From Branchiostoma floridae (Eukaryota > Chordata > Leptocardii > Amphioxiformes > Branchiostomatidae): a stretch of DNA of 64,000 bases. The stretch covers positions 16,357,172 through 16,421,171 of the forward strand of contig NC_049986.1 of the NCBI RefSeq assembly GCF_000003815.2, given 5' to 3'. Within the stretch, counting starts at the first letter, position 1; each line of letters opens with the position of its first letter. The notes under the pieces are model-generated. The model was not told the origin of the DNA. It saw only the letters and a program-made list of their open reading frames with translations, and searched no databases. Positions 49,201 through 61,200 of this stretch are shown here, piece after piece. A program made the translations under genes and the position numbers.

Positions 49201-52200
49201 ATTACAAGCTGCATAAGATCTGTATCTGTATCTATATAGCCGGTATAACCGCCCTTCGGCATAACGCACCAGCTTCGCAGGTACGCGGCGCGGTAGCAGC
49301 TGGCTATATTACACTAAAGGACCCATCATACCTAACTTTTGCACATCTATCTGCAATCGTTCTTATCCAGAGAAGATGCCCCTACTGTGCTTGGTGATAA
49401 GAAATTCCACTCTACGATAGTTCTGGGAAAATACGAATTGGGGAGATGAGACTGATATAGGTTTGATTCACTCACACCAGGAAGGACCAAATACATGTAT
49501 GTGCCCTCCAATTTCCATTAAAGAGGATGTCCTGTAAACATTGTTGGCCACATTCCAGTGGCACTTGGTTCTATACTTCTCCGTACGGTAATGTCAAGTG
49601 GTTGAAGTGTCCACTTTTGTTAAGTGTCTGAAACTAATAACCTGCCAGAAATTAAGGGTGTTGAAGTGCAGAGAAGTGTTGAGATCACCTGTCCATCAGC
49701 TGTCACATGATAGAACTGTTGTAGATGAAATATGGTTTTCTATGAAAAATTATCATACTTGAAACTGCAGATTACCTTTTTGAACCCCATCGGCCATAGC
49801 AATTTTGGCCAAGTACTTAACTAGTACTTAAGCCTCTGTTATCTTTTAGGCTATTGCCTGTGTTATCTTTTAGGCTATTTATACAGGCCAAAGTCCAGTT
49901 CATTAAATTCAAGGCCATTTTACGCTATGTACCACCACATACAAACTTTGCAATTAAAAATTGGAAAAGCCGGGAAATGCCTAATTTTACTTGTAATGGA
50001 AATACATGTATCATTAAAGAACCAGATTATGATTCAAAGCTTTCAAAACTAACCAGTTTCATATCATTCAGTTAAAATATTTGTATGGAGGAGTGAACGT
50101 TTGCCTGGAGATGTGTAGACAATGAAGATCTTAGAAAACTGGACTTGCAAAAAGCCAACCCCCTTGACAGATCAGAGGCAGATTGAGGGCAGCAATCAGA
50201 CCGAAATGACTTGACGAAACGTCCAACCCTTGCAAGACAGGGAACAACGTACGCTAAACCGAATAGTGAGTGAGTGTGAGTGTACATCAAGCAAATTTTG
50301 CATCCTAGGCTGGCAGACCGGGTCCTGGATACAGCCCAGTGCTTTACAGATACAGCTGTCTCACTTGAGAAACACATTCGAGTAGCCTTGGGAACCCCAG
50401 CACCTGCACAGGTCACCCCTGCTTGCCATTACACAATAATTACTGGTCATGCAGAAAATAGCTCGGGAAATGGCAATTAGGCAAGGCTTGCTGAGCTACT
50501 TGACAGCACAGTTTGTTATCTACTGGTATCTTTTGTCAGGTGATTGGTAGCAGCTAACGGCATCATGGTAACGTTATGTGATGAAACTTAAAGATAGTGA
50601 GGTTTTTGTTCATCAAGTTGGTTGATGTTCAAGATCTTGTGATCTTTCTTCTTCTGAATAACAATGAAATAGCAGAAGAGCAGCGGGTCTATAGAGTTGT
50701 TCTGTGAGCTACACCACTATATGAAATATGTTAAGTTGCTCTATGGTATGAGTCATAACATAGAACATAACACTCATCAATGAGTATTTTTTTGTTCTTG
50801 TTGCTAGGCAACAGACCACACCCGTCTTCCACAGAGTGCCCCTTCCAGAAGGATGACCCGAGACTGAGATTTAGCCTGGAGACTCTTGATCCCAGGATAC
50901 ACTTCTCCCTGGTCTGTGGTGCCAAAGTAGGTGACACTAAATCACAAAGCTCAGTCATACAGACATACACACATACTGGTACACTTTCCGATGTGATTAC
51001 AATGTATGACTGAAGGATACACATGTGAAACCCAATGGAGAACATAGCTAATATTCATGACCAATTGCTCTACCCACAGAAACACAAGGACCTGCCAGCC
51101 TACTGTCTGCTATACTCTCCTCCTAGGAGTGATTGATTACCAAGTGATTGAAACTCATGATAAACACATTCCAATCACAGTCTCAAATTGACGATAAGGA
51201 AATCTTACGGATATGTATTCTCCAAAGCAAACATCAAGAACCCCTTGACAAGGGAAAAAAGGGAAGATACACACAGGGGATATCTCCTCTTCTAGTGTCA
51301 TAGGCTGAATTCCATGACCAACTGATTTCTTCTTTGGCAGATTACCACGCTATCCTACCTTAACAATATTTATATAATCTAAAACCAAAACCTGTGCTAT
51401 CTTAAGATTTTAAAAAGCTGACCACGCAAATAAGATATTCAAATAAACCTTAAAGGACTGTGATTCTGATTGTGTCCCCAAAATACGTATGGAAATTTTG
51501 ACATTCAAAATGCATAAATGTGTAGCAATTAGCAAAAGGCATATGGATTTTTGACAGTCAAGTAATTAGAAAAATAGGGCCAACAACATTATCATGCAGT
51601 ATGTACTATACATGTTATATGTCTGAATCTACATGTAATGGCTCTATTTGAATTACATATTACACAAAGGTAAAGAGTATCATGAGTTTAAGCATCAAAA
51701 TTAATTTGATTCTATGGACATGGCAAACTTCCATTTTATGTACTGTTATATGTTTCATCAAAAGTAATCATGACATTCATAGGTAAATTTAATGTGATTA
51801 AATCCATTTTTGTTTCAGTCATGTCCAGCCATCAGTGTGTACAATGGTGAGAATGTGGACCGTGCCCTCACAGCTGCAGCAAAGGGCTTCTGTGAACAGG
51901 AGGTGCTGGTAGACATGAAGAGAAAAGAGGTGTGCTTCAACAATTTTTTTTTTTTTTATCTTTATCTGTATATCTATAGAGAAAGACTTTTATGACAACC
52001 CTTTGGCATAACACACCAGCTTCGCAGGCACCCAGCTAGCAGCTTGCACTGAATATCCTGTCACACCAAACCCTTGCACATCTAACTGTACCTACCTAAC
52101 TAGCTAATCCCTCGACCTCTAGTTAAGCACTGTTTAAAGTGAGTGAGGATGCTTCCAAAGAACTTGCTGGCAGCAAACTCCACTCTCCACTGATAGTTCT

Positions 52201-53721
52201 AGGGAAAAACAAATTTTTGAACACTTCAGTTCTAGATTGATAACTCTCAGGTACCAGTCATTTTCTGTCACGTTCTTCCACAGACTTAGTCCATGGGCTA
52301 GTGATGATAAGTCATAGTATTACTTAGAAAAGTAGTACTATATTTTGAGGTTTGAAAACTACATGTGAACTTATATTTTAGCTAAGTCTATGACTATGAA
52401 TTGTAACTCTTGGTGCATTTCATGTGAATATTGAATAGTCACATGTCAGGCCCACTGAAATCAAACTGAATCTGAATCTTACACCCCTGCTTGTCCTATT
52501 GGACCAGTAATTCCAGCTTGTCTCAATCCTGAAGTTTCTGACCTATATTAGGGAGTCACCAAAGTATATGCAATAGATAGATGCGAGTCCAGTCCTATTC
52601 ATGTAACCACATCCTTGAAGTGGCCTTTGGGTCTTGTTAGGTAGTCACAGCCATTCATGGGTAGCAAAAAGAAAAAAGATCAAAAGATGCTGCTTGTTAT
52701 GGCTTCCCTGCAGAACCCTTAAGCCTGGAGAGTCCAATTCTAATTACATGGAGATTTGACTTTGATGAAATTCATGCTAATCAGGCTACGACTAGCAATC
52801 ATGTGTCATGTGTTGAAGGATAAGGGTTGGTGATTTGCCTTGTAGAAATGGCTGCCGTGCACCCATTAGGGTAACAGGCCACTTGTTTGAACTTATGCAT
52901 AATGGAGTGATTTCATTAGGGGTATGCTTGTCTGACAATTGCCCCAATTCTGAGATCGTATGATGTATGTTTGAGGCCCGAAGACTGATCCCTGAGGCAG
53001 ACTGAAAGACTAATGGCGTAGGACTTTTGTTTTGTAAAATGTAACTTCAAATCTGGAGAGGCCAATTAGTAAATGCATTGCAGCTGTGAGAGTCAAACTG
53101 TGAGAGTGACTGTGTAATTTATATGGCTTGGTTAGGATATGGAGTTTAGAGGATGTCACAGTTGTGTGTGTATGAGTTCCCTTTTGACAGTCTTTTGGCT
53201 AAGGTTAAGTTTGCAAGGAGAAGTCATTTTTTTACTTTGACCTACCACTGTGTGCACTCCACCCCCCCCCCTAGTTTAACCAAATAAACCACCTACTTTA
53301 CTAAAAATCTCCATACAGAACTCATAGTGGCTTGATGTATGCAGAAGTGTGACATCCCCTTAGATAATGCAGGGCACTTTGGTGTCTGCAATAATGGTGA
53401 GTACCAGTACAGAAAATTCAGGTTCAGGTCCAGAGGATCAGGTACAGTTCCAGACCTGAACCTGGACCTAATTGTCTGAGAAAAGTTATAAATGGGTGAT
53501 ATTCTTGACAGTTCACATAGCCTCATGAATATTTTATTCTTTATCTTTTACAGATTTCCCTCTCCAAGATCTTCCAGTGGTACAGAAGTGACTTTGGCAA
53601 AGATGATGTAGAGGCTGTCAGGTCAGCCATTCTGAATACTAGTGTCCTATTGGTTTTGAACAGATCAAAGATCCGACTCAAGATTAAAAGACCAGCAATA
53701 CACATGAAAATTTTGCCATTC

Positions 53722-53767
<46 letters not shown>

Positions 53768-54501
53768 CTGTGGGCTATTTGAATAATACAGTTGATACAT
53801 ATTGTACGTATTTGCTCACAAACATGAATGCAAAGAAAAGGAAAGGAAATATTTATTAAAGCAATGGTTAAACAACGAAACAATGGTGATTTCTACTGTG
53901 AAAAGCCCAGTATACTGTTTGTACATGTATAGTTCAGATATTGTTGCTTAACTCAATGCTTGCTAACAACAATGAATGCAAAGGAAATATCTGTTGACCT
54001 AATGGCAAATACAAAGATGTAGTTTCTTGGCCTGGGTGCCACCACCAAGCCTTTTTGGGTAATATACTGTAAATGCAGAAACTTTTGCAGTGACTTAATG
54101 TTCGTGGTTTTTGCGGTGGCCGTTTCACCCCGAACTTAAAACCACCGCTCCCTTTCTCCCAATACTGGGAAATTAAATCCTCTCAAACTTAAATACATTT
54201 ACAGTATTGAAAGAGCGAAAAAAAATACACTTGGATTTGGTTTGGCACTGTACCGTCATTTGCACATTTGCCACCAACAACCATAATTATTTTTGTACCT
54301 AGATGGACCATCCCGTACCTGAGTGAAGACAAACAGTACGGAGTGGAGAGTCTTCTGTCCACCATGGAGCAGGAGGGAGGGGTCAGTATCCTGTACTCCG
54401 AGTACAACTGGCACCTTAACGACACTGAGATCATCCTCACGCCCCAGCAGGCCAGGTATAAGATGCTGGGAGTGCCTCTTGAAGACGTGGAGACTCTCTG
54501 A
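37284..54501 (+). CDS. DUF547-domain protein, complete seven-exon gene
   Basis: Function is unknown. DUF547 (Pfam PF04784) is found in plants, bacteria and some invertebrates. Exons: 37284-37363, 46494-46654, 48930-49082, 50808-50926, 51819-51929, 53554-53621, 54303-54501; all AG/GT, phases close, 891 bp, 296 residues. The start at 37284 gives MAAEIRVLNEARP; no signal peptide or membrane segment is visible. The domain fills most of the protein, from about residue 40 (DYEALRDSQLFKDYL). Signature blocks are KAFFINIYNALNIHG (76-90, across the first domain intron), GGLVFSLDDIEHGILRG (about 116-132), and DPRIHFSLVCGAK then SCPAI (159-176). KIFQWYRSDFG and IPYLS follow, and EYNWHLND closes the domain. 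Conserved His and Cys residues in these blocks could be a site of chemistry, but that is inference. Intron 1 is 9.1 kb, full of repeats. The protein lacks the DEP, glutaredoxin or leucine-zipper partners seen in other DUF547 proteins. Confidence 0.92.
41059..41128. repeat. Hairpin of two inverted retroelement tails
   Basis: TATGCCAAAA, AGTTACTCAAGCAAAAT, a 7-bp loop, ATTTTGCTTGAGTAACT, then TTTTGGCATA form a long near-perfect stem. The arm matches the tail at about 35615-35645 and, inverted, 62760-62790. Back-to-back tails suggest two insertions in opposite orientation or an element with inverted ends. Confidence 0.7.
43470..44190. repeat. 22-bp minisatellite
   Basis: About 30 units of ACATTTTCAGTACCATGGACAG, with units of 20-24 bp at the edges and variants CCGTGACAG and CACCATGG. 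Most units carry the palindrome CCATGG. Open frames with FSTMDRHFQYHG repeats are by-products. It lies in intron 1 of the DUF547 gene. Confidence 0.96.
44930..46113 (+). mobile_element. LINE 3' end, split by a CACTA-like insertion
   Basis: Upstream of the insertion the plus strand reads YSLRRLKQPTPSFSRTNRHA then QSFMPRALKLYSKS and a stop (at about 45073), the typical C-terminus of a LINE polyprotein. Its 3' UTR is broken at 45189 and resumes at 46036, ending in AATAAAACTGAACTGAACTG. This ACTGA repeat is a usual LINE tail. The 5' part is missing. Confidence 0.8.
45190..46035. mobile_element. CACTA/EnSpm-like non-autonomous transposon nested in the LINE
   Basis: The inverted ends are long and nearly perfect: CACTGTTAGATCCCGGATGG at the left and its complement at the right, with the match continuing through AATCGTCCTTTTTGGGGGTC and CTTACCC. 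TGG flanks both sides (45187-45189, 46036-46038). CACTG ends plus a 3-bp duplication fit the EnSpm/CACTA group. It is 846 bp; an 89-codon frame at 45290-45559 has no transposase signature. Confidence 0.85.
47303..47524. mobile_element. Foldback MITE, TAGCCT family, 8-bp target duplication
   Basis: The left arm starts TAGCCTCCATAGCAGGCTCT and the right arm ends in the complement with one change (CCTGCTATGGATGCTA). Arms of about 95 bp include AATACACTTTTGCTGGCCAT and its complement. TGTTAGTA flanks both sides (47295-47302, 47525-47532). It lies in intron 2 of the DUF547 gene. Confidence 0.88.
49217..49489 (-). mobile_element. LINE 3' end
   Basis: On the minus strand it reads NSYFPRTIVEWNFLSPSTVG followed by ASSLD and a stop, a C-terminus of the PRTIxEWNxLP type common in LINE polyproteins. 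A 3' UTR (GCTGGTGCGTTATGCCGAAG) and a tail of ATACAGATACAGAT follow. It is 5'-truncated and lies in intron 3 of the DUF547 gene, antisense to it. Confidence 0.8.
51960..52222 (-). mobile_element. LINE 3' end, older copy
   Basis: It belongs to the same family as 49217-49489: the minus strand reads FPRTIS, then EWSLLPASSLEASSLTL after a one-base shift, then the 3' UTR with GCTGGTGTGTTATGCC and a decayed tail. It lies in intron 5 of the DUF547 gene, antisense to it. Confidence 0.72.
53724..53761. repeat. (GT)n microsatellite
   Basis: About 18 GT units in intron 6 of the DUF547 gene. Confidence 0.95.
54067..54204. mobile_element. MITE of the CTGTAAATGC family, copy C
   Basis: The ends are CTGTAAATGCAGAAACTTTT and ACATTTACAG, flanked by TA. 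The interior has GTTCGTGGTTTTTGCGGTGG and GAACTTAAAACCACC. It is a shorter, internally deleted relative of copy B, 98 bp before the last DUF547-gene exon. Confidence 0.85.
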
Positions 54502-54880
54502 ACTGCCTATTAGTCTAACACCATTCCTTAAACTTTAAGTGTCTCTTTTTTTCTTACAAAGTCAATATCTTAGCCAGACTATAACACTACTTTAAGTGGT
54601 ATTTATTGCATTGCTGAAATAGAGGAAGGGTCATGTTTTGTGACTTTCAGTACCTTTTTTCACACTCGTCACTAACAGTAACACCATTCCTTAAACCTTA
54701 AAATGTCTCTTTTTTCTTACAAAGTCAACATCTTAGCCTGACTATAACACTACTTTAAGTTTAAGTAGTATTTTTTGCATTGCTGAAATAGAAGAATGGT
54801 GATGTTTGGTGATTTTCCGTACCTAACTACAATCATATGATGATTCTGAGGCTGTAATAAAGTTCATTATATATCTTAGC
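54502..54880 (+). other. 3' UTR of the DUF547 gene with tandem duplication and poly(A) signal
   Basis: 54517-54655 and 54676-54820 are imperfect tandem copies (ACACCATTCCTTAAAC, TTCTTACAAAGTCAA, GACTATAACACTACTTTAAG, TGCATTGCTGAAATAGA). AATAAA at about 54857 is the likely poly(A) signal. Confidence 0.65.
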
Positions 54881-57800
54881 CTCCTCCAGAATTCTAACAG
54901 CACTGGCTAGAAGTCTGGATACTGTACATGTCTTTCCACTGAAAGATCTGCTTGAAGATTACGTATGTGCCAACTTTGATCAATGTAACAGCAAAAGGTT
55001 TATTCCAGACTAGCAGAGACTTTTGCTCAGAAGCTAACAATATTGTCAATCGATTTTATCTGCATCTATTCTTTAAGCTCACTGGTGATATTGTGAGTAG
55101 TTTGTAGTTGTACTTACACTTAGAAATAACTTTTAGTGCCTTTTGGAAAGTAAATATGGGCTCACGAAAATGTGTATATGCGGTTTAGTTTGATGCCATG
55201 CTGGTTAAGGTAATATACTAGATAATTTGTTAATCAAGAGAGAAAATGGAGAGTTGTGCAGATTTTGAGGTGCTGATGAAGGTTAGGTTCTTTTCCATAG
55301 CAATTATAACATATTTAAAATTGCTATAAATACATAATTTATAGCAGTTATTTCATGTACCACTTGAAATCTCCTGCCAAGGTGCTGTGGACAGATTTTA
55401 ACTGTGGAAACAGTTTCATATTTCATATCTATGTATTTCTTTTTTTCTATATACCCATGTTACCATTCTTTTCTTTTATTGCTCTTGGGCATAGATTTGG
55501 AGTTGGATTATTATTATTGCCAGTTTTATCAGCCAATTGTTTGCTAGTCAAGAGAACTTGTTGCTGTTATTAATATTTATTTGGAAATTAATAACAAAGT
55601 TTGATTCCTATATATGTATTGTGTATAAAGGATGATATTATCATATTTTATTAGTCGTCTCAGCTTCATCAGATTGCATGGAAAAGCTAATAATAATCAA
55701 GATTGTTGTGAAAGTTAATGTTGCACTATGGATCATAAGCCACTTGTTTATTTGTGCAATCCAATTTGCATTACATATCAGTGCAACTGCCACATATTAC
55801 CATATGAAATATCAATTGGTTATAATGTTAATAACACTGAAAACATGTCATCATGTAAGGTGCCATGATGAGGATAATGTAAAAAAAAGTTCAAGTTGCC
55901 CGTACACCTGTAACAGATGCTTAGAGGTGGCACCCATCTCCATTTCTGTAGCCCTTAGGTGACACATCTGTGCAAGCAGGGGGCTAGTTCCCATAGTCTT
56001 CCTCATTAGTGCTGAGTGCTAAGCAGAAAAAGCAGCATGTACCATTTTTAAAGTTTTGGTATGACTCGGCCGGGGATCAAACTCACAAGTTCAGTATTGT
56101 TTCACAATGTAAAGACAGTTATTGTACTTATAGGGAACTGGTGATTTTACTGGTCAAAGTGTTCACCCTAATGTATAAATGTTACTAATGCAGGCAATCA
56201 TTTCTGTATGCTTAACAGTATTGTTGTTGGGTGCATGACTGTACTAAGAGTGTAGCGCTCCATAATAAGGTTGTGTTCTATAATAAGGTGAACCAAACTG
56301 TAGAGTACAGCATATTCATGGTAGCCAAGAAATCCAGTGAAATAGAAGTACTTATTATTATGTTTAACATACCACCTGTGTCAGATCTAGGTAGAAAAAA
56401 CAGGAATGTATAAAAGATGCCATCTTATTTTTTGCCTTAGGTTAAAGGAATTGTTATTCAGGATTTATCAGACTTTGCTGTCATTGGGCTCCTATTGTTA
56501 ACCTGGGTGATCTTGAATAATCAGAAAATTACATGATTTGTATACTACATGTGATTATTGTTCTCCCTGAGTATTTTTTAAATATTTAATCATCCATAGA
56601 TATTGCTGTGACACATGTTATACCATACATGTATGTATTCCATGTAAGGCATAATATAAAGGACAAATGATTTATTTTTTGTTTATATTATATGCAATGT
56701 ACTTAGTGTGTTTGTTATCTTCATAACTGTCATAATTTCTTTTTTTTAGCGTATCAGTCAATCCCTAAGATTGTGTTGCAGTAGAAGGTTTTTTAATTAT
56801 TTCAATTTTTGTTTAATCTGATGATGAAAGCAAAGCTATTCTCCCCTCTGAACAAAGAACCATGCAACCACACTCTCTTCATTTGTGTGCAGATTACCAT
56901 GGAAGCTACATCATTTATTCAGACATGGAGGAAAGGAGGAAAGAACAGAGAAGGTAGCATAATTCATAGAGGTGTTTACTGACATGTAGTCTTTAATCTC
57001 GCTCTTTGGTAAATGTTCCAAATACATCCACAAGAAATGGACAACGTCAAAACTTTGTTTTCCCTCAAAAGGTACAATCTCACAATGTTTAACATCCATA
57101 TATTTTTTTTGTCTGAAAGATTTTTATCATAAGATTTGTCATAACGATGATCTCTCTATATATGAGAGAATTTCAACACATACATCATACTATGTTCAAC
57201 TTACAAAAACGGACATGGTACATGTATTTCAAACTATAATGCACACTGGTGAAAGACCATCCCTATACAATGTCATGTATTTCCTAGAAGGATCATATTC
57301 TGATAAACTCTATCCGTGAAGGCACTTCGCATTTTGATTGTCCTTCCTTTTTATAAAAGGTAGCATAAGCTTCAACCACCCTATATATGCATCAATATAT
57401 TACTATCATTTCCAAAGGACCATTTCATAGGAACAAACAGTATGAGAACGAGAGGTTTACAGTGCAAAAGTGCTCACAAACAGGAGGTATAGTGTGCCAA
57501 AAGTGCGCATAATCATATAATCTATAGATTGAAAAAATAAAACGTCCAAAGACAAAAAGACAACCCACTTATAATATTTTTTTTTAACTGCGATAGTTTA
57601 CAGACTGATTTAACGTTGAAGTATCTAGCATGATTTGTGACTTTTCCATCGATGTTGAGGAATAGGGTATTGTTGCCAATGGGTTGACTGTCTTTGTCCA
57701 TTTTTCATGAGTCCTCTGGGCAGAAACGAGAGAAAAACATCATTAGTAAGTACCTAAAATATAATCAATTTTAGTTACAATAGAGATAACTGGTAACGTT

Positions 57801-58002
57801 TGAGTGAGAATGTGACTTTTGACAGTGCAGATCTGACGAAGTCTGCAAGGCTCACTTCCTCTATCTCAACTCAGCTATCTCAATCTTGCATATCATCAAG
57901 ACAGATTTGCTAGTCGTTAAGACTAGTACTGTGCTCCATGCTCTGGTTATACCCATTTCCACTAAGGCGGCGATCGTTGAGCGAACACCATACTTTGGAT
58001 AC
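54881..58002. other. Intergenic stretch
   Basis: Between the 3' ends of two convergent genes. Apart from a SINE-like segment near 55930-56100 I see nothing recognisable; the short open frames show no homology. Confidence 0.5.
55930..56100 (-). mobile_element. tRNA-derived SINE-like element
   Basis: On the minus strand TGAGTTTGATCCCCGGCCGA resembles a B box with its flank, followed by ACCAAAACTTTAAAAATGG and a GCTGCTT...GCACTCAGCAC block typical of invertebrate-chordate tRNA SINEs. No clear A box is seen. Confidence 0.45.
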
Positions 58003-58008
58003 TTTATT
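58003..58008 (-). other. Candidate poly(A) signal of the TSP1/CUB gene
   Basis: AATAAA on the minus strand (TTTATT on plus), about 230 bp after the stop codon at 58241-58243. Confidence 0.5.
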
Positions 58009-58240
58009 CAGTCCGTTGATAACATACAACAAATTTGTTTGAATCTCTATAGCTAACATACACAGGTTATTACTATAGCAGTTCAAGTGATTGTGTTTGA
58101 TCTATAACAATACATGAATAATAAAAAATTCATAGCTTAAGCCGGACATATCCATCGTTGGTTACTCAACGTTTGCATCCAGTGCAAATTTGAAGGGGTT
58201 GCGTAACAGAGAAGCGTTTCCCACCTTTCGAAGAGCCGCC

Positions 58241-61200
58241 TCAGGCTGATGTGTAGGACAGGCGGAAGCCCTTCTTGCCCACACTGCCGTCCGAGTTGAG
58301 CTCGAGCACCACCCGGTTGCCGGTAGACGTGTAGGTGAATGGAGTCCTGGCGCCGCAGTAGCGCTCGAACTGGCCGCTCACACTGTCGACGATCTGAGAA
58401 GGGATGGTATATGTATATGNNNNNNNNNNNNNNNNNNNNNNNNNNNNNNNNNNNNNNNNNNNNNNNNNNNNNNNNNNNNNNNNNNNNNNNNNNNNNNNNN
58501 NNNNNNNNNNNNNNNNNNNNNNNNNNNNNNNNNNNNNNNNNNNNNNNNNNNNNNNNNNNNNNNNNNNNNNNNNNNNNNNNNNNNNNNNNNNNNNNNGATA
58601 TGGCTCTGTATGTAAAAGTTCTCTTCATAGCGTTAGTCCTTGGTTTTGGTAGTCTGTATGTTTGATGTGTGGAATAACGTGTCTTGTAATTGTGTTGCTG
58701 TGTGACTGGATTCAGGTGGTTGTAGAGAACTGCAGGTTAGTGAGCAAATCAGCATTGCAGTCAAATTGTTTGAAAATGTAAGAAAGTGTGATAATAGAAA
58801 TAATGCTCTTGCTGGTATTCATTTTCCAAAGTGGTTAGAAGTTCGTTGCTTGCTGTGTTTCTGAAACCATTTTATGCAAAAAGGTTGATACTAGCTATAC
58901 TACCATCGTGTCGATTCATGTAAACTCGGGACAAAAAGTTCGGAAACATTTGATCAATCCTTCCTACGTTGTCACTTTATCAACTGTATAGAATTACGTG
59001 TAATTAAAAAAAAATACTTATTATCATTCAAAATGATACCAAAATTGTCATTATCCTGGACTTTCACCAGAGCTTTAATCATGCAAGTAGGTCACAAGAC
59101 AACTGTGTCGAAGTTCTCCAGTTGGCTAGCTAACGCTATCGTACGTTGGCAAGAAAGATTTGGCACTTTGGACGACTCAGAAAGGAACGTATGAAACGAA
59201 GCTATACAGGATTTTCATTTGACGTCATCTGTGTCATGTTGGATTACAGCGCATACGTCGGTCACTGTCAAGATGCTACCGTACCGCTTAATTCAATTGT
59301 TATCCGCCACATATGGTCGTCGGAGGAGGATTCAAATTATAATTAGCATGACGTCAATGCAAAGCCTGATAGTGCTGTTGCAACAAAAGCGTGATAATGA
59401 AAAATTCGGTATCATTTCAAAAGGAAAACGTCAGTACCTTGAAGTCATCGTAGCCACAGTTGGCCTCGTACTCGACCTCGAAGTCCAGCACGTTGATGGT
59501 GAGTGTGGTGCCGGGTTTCACGTTGATGTACCACTTACAGCGGGAGTTGTTGTCGTACTCGTTCGGGTAGTTGGGGGCCTGGATGGTGCCAGTCGGCTGC
59601 GTGATCTGGTACTCACACGCTGTGGGAAAACAAAAGAAAAAGAGATATCAAACCAGACGTTCTGCTGCGGTACCTTGAAAAGCCGCCAGTTGGTCCACAA
59701 TTTGATGATATCTTTGACGGGAGAAGACCTAGCCAAATACTAAATTTCATGAAAATTCATAAAGGCATATCATCTTGAGTTAGTTGTGCAACAACATACA
59801 AACAAGCATATAGGCGCTACCGAAAACGTTACCTTATAGGCGAAGGTAGAAAATGTCGAAAGAAATTACTGATTCTGTCAATCTTTTACTGAGTATGGCC
59901 TGCATTGTAAATAATGTTACATTATGGATGTGCTATCCTACTTCCAGAACTGTTACTGTTCTTTGCATCTTCTCAGAACAAGTTATACATAATGTTGATC
60001 TGTCATAAACCACACGTTTTACTACAACGCAGAGACGCTATAGCGTACGGAATTCTCATTGAGTCACACATTGTTTCAGACGTACATGGTACTGGAGTGC
60101 CGGAGTCAGCGCTGGAGAAGGACAGCCTGTACCCGTGTCCGAAGGTGCCAGACTTGGTGGCGTGCTGCACGTACAGGACGTTAGACTTGGACGTGTAGTC
60201 TGGGTACAGGGTGGTGCCGCAGTACCGCATGATGCTGCCGCCATCAACAATGGCGAAGTACTCTCCTGTGGACAGAAATATTAGGACATGTTGTCTGAAC
60301 TCTTTTAACAAGCATGTTCAAAACTATTATATACGTCTCCTGGTTGTATTTGAAACCATTAACTCAGCCACGTTTGGGAATATGTTCTCGCTGCAAAAGC
60401 GCCACCTACATCGGTTACACATAGCGGCGAGAAGACGAACTCTAGTTAGAAGCTCTGAGGAAGATGTCTGACAGGCATGGAAACGTCAGCTAAGGTGAGA
60501 CTAACTGGTTGTATAAAAGAAGACTGCTATAGCCTATGATCTACCAACCTGATGAAATTATTTTCGGAATCAATTAAATCTGCCAGGATATGCAGCTTGC
60601 ACACATCAGATCAGTACAAACCTGGTGGTTTATCATATTGCATTGGCAGAGCGTTGAGAGCGTTATCAACCATTACATATATTGTTGGACATTTCATACC
60701 TTGCGTGCAGTCGATGTTGAGGAACTCAAACTTGAGGGTCATGACCCTCCCCAGCGGCACGACGAGCGCCTGGCTGCAGGTGGCCCCGTTCGTCTGGTGC
60801 CCGACACGGCTGACTGTGCCGGACATGTAGGTGGACTGCACGTCACAGCCGGTCAGCTGGCCTCCTGAGATGACCTCACAACAGAGAAAACGTTACGGAT
60901 GTACCGGATACTCGTGTAGGCAGTAGTCATGACAAACTCAACTTGCCCACATGCACATTGTCTTTGATATGCGCGCAAGATGGGACACCATACATCATTC
61001 AAACCATAGACCATACGAAAATACACATTCTAATCTGTTTTGTAGCGTAGTGTTCTGGTCGAGGTCTTGGGTTTGAATCCCCTGACATGCCCTCGGCAAA
61101 GGCACTTTTTAACGACTTTCCTCATTCCACCCAGGTGCAAAAATGGGCACCTGACTTCAGGGGAAGGAGAGGGTGGTTTGCCTCGGGTCTCCCCTTCCAA

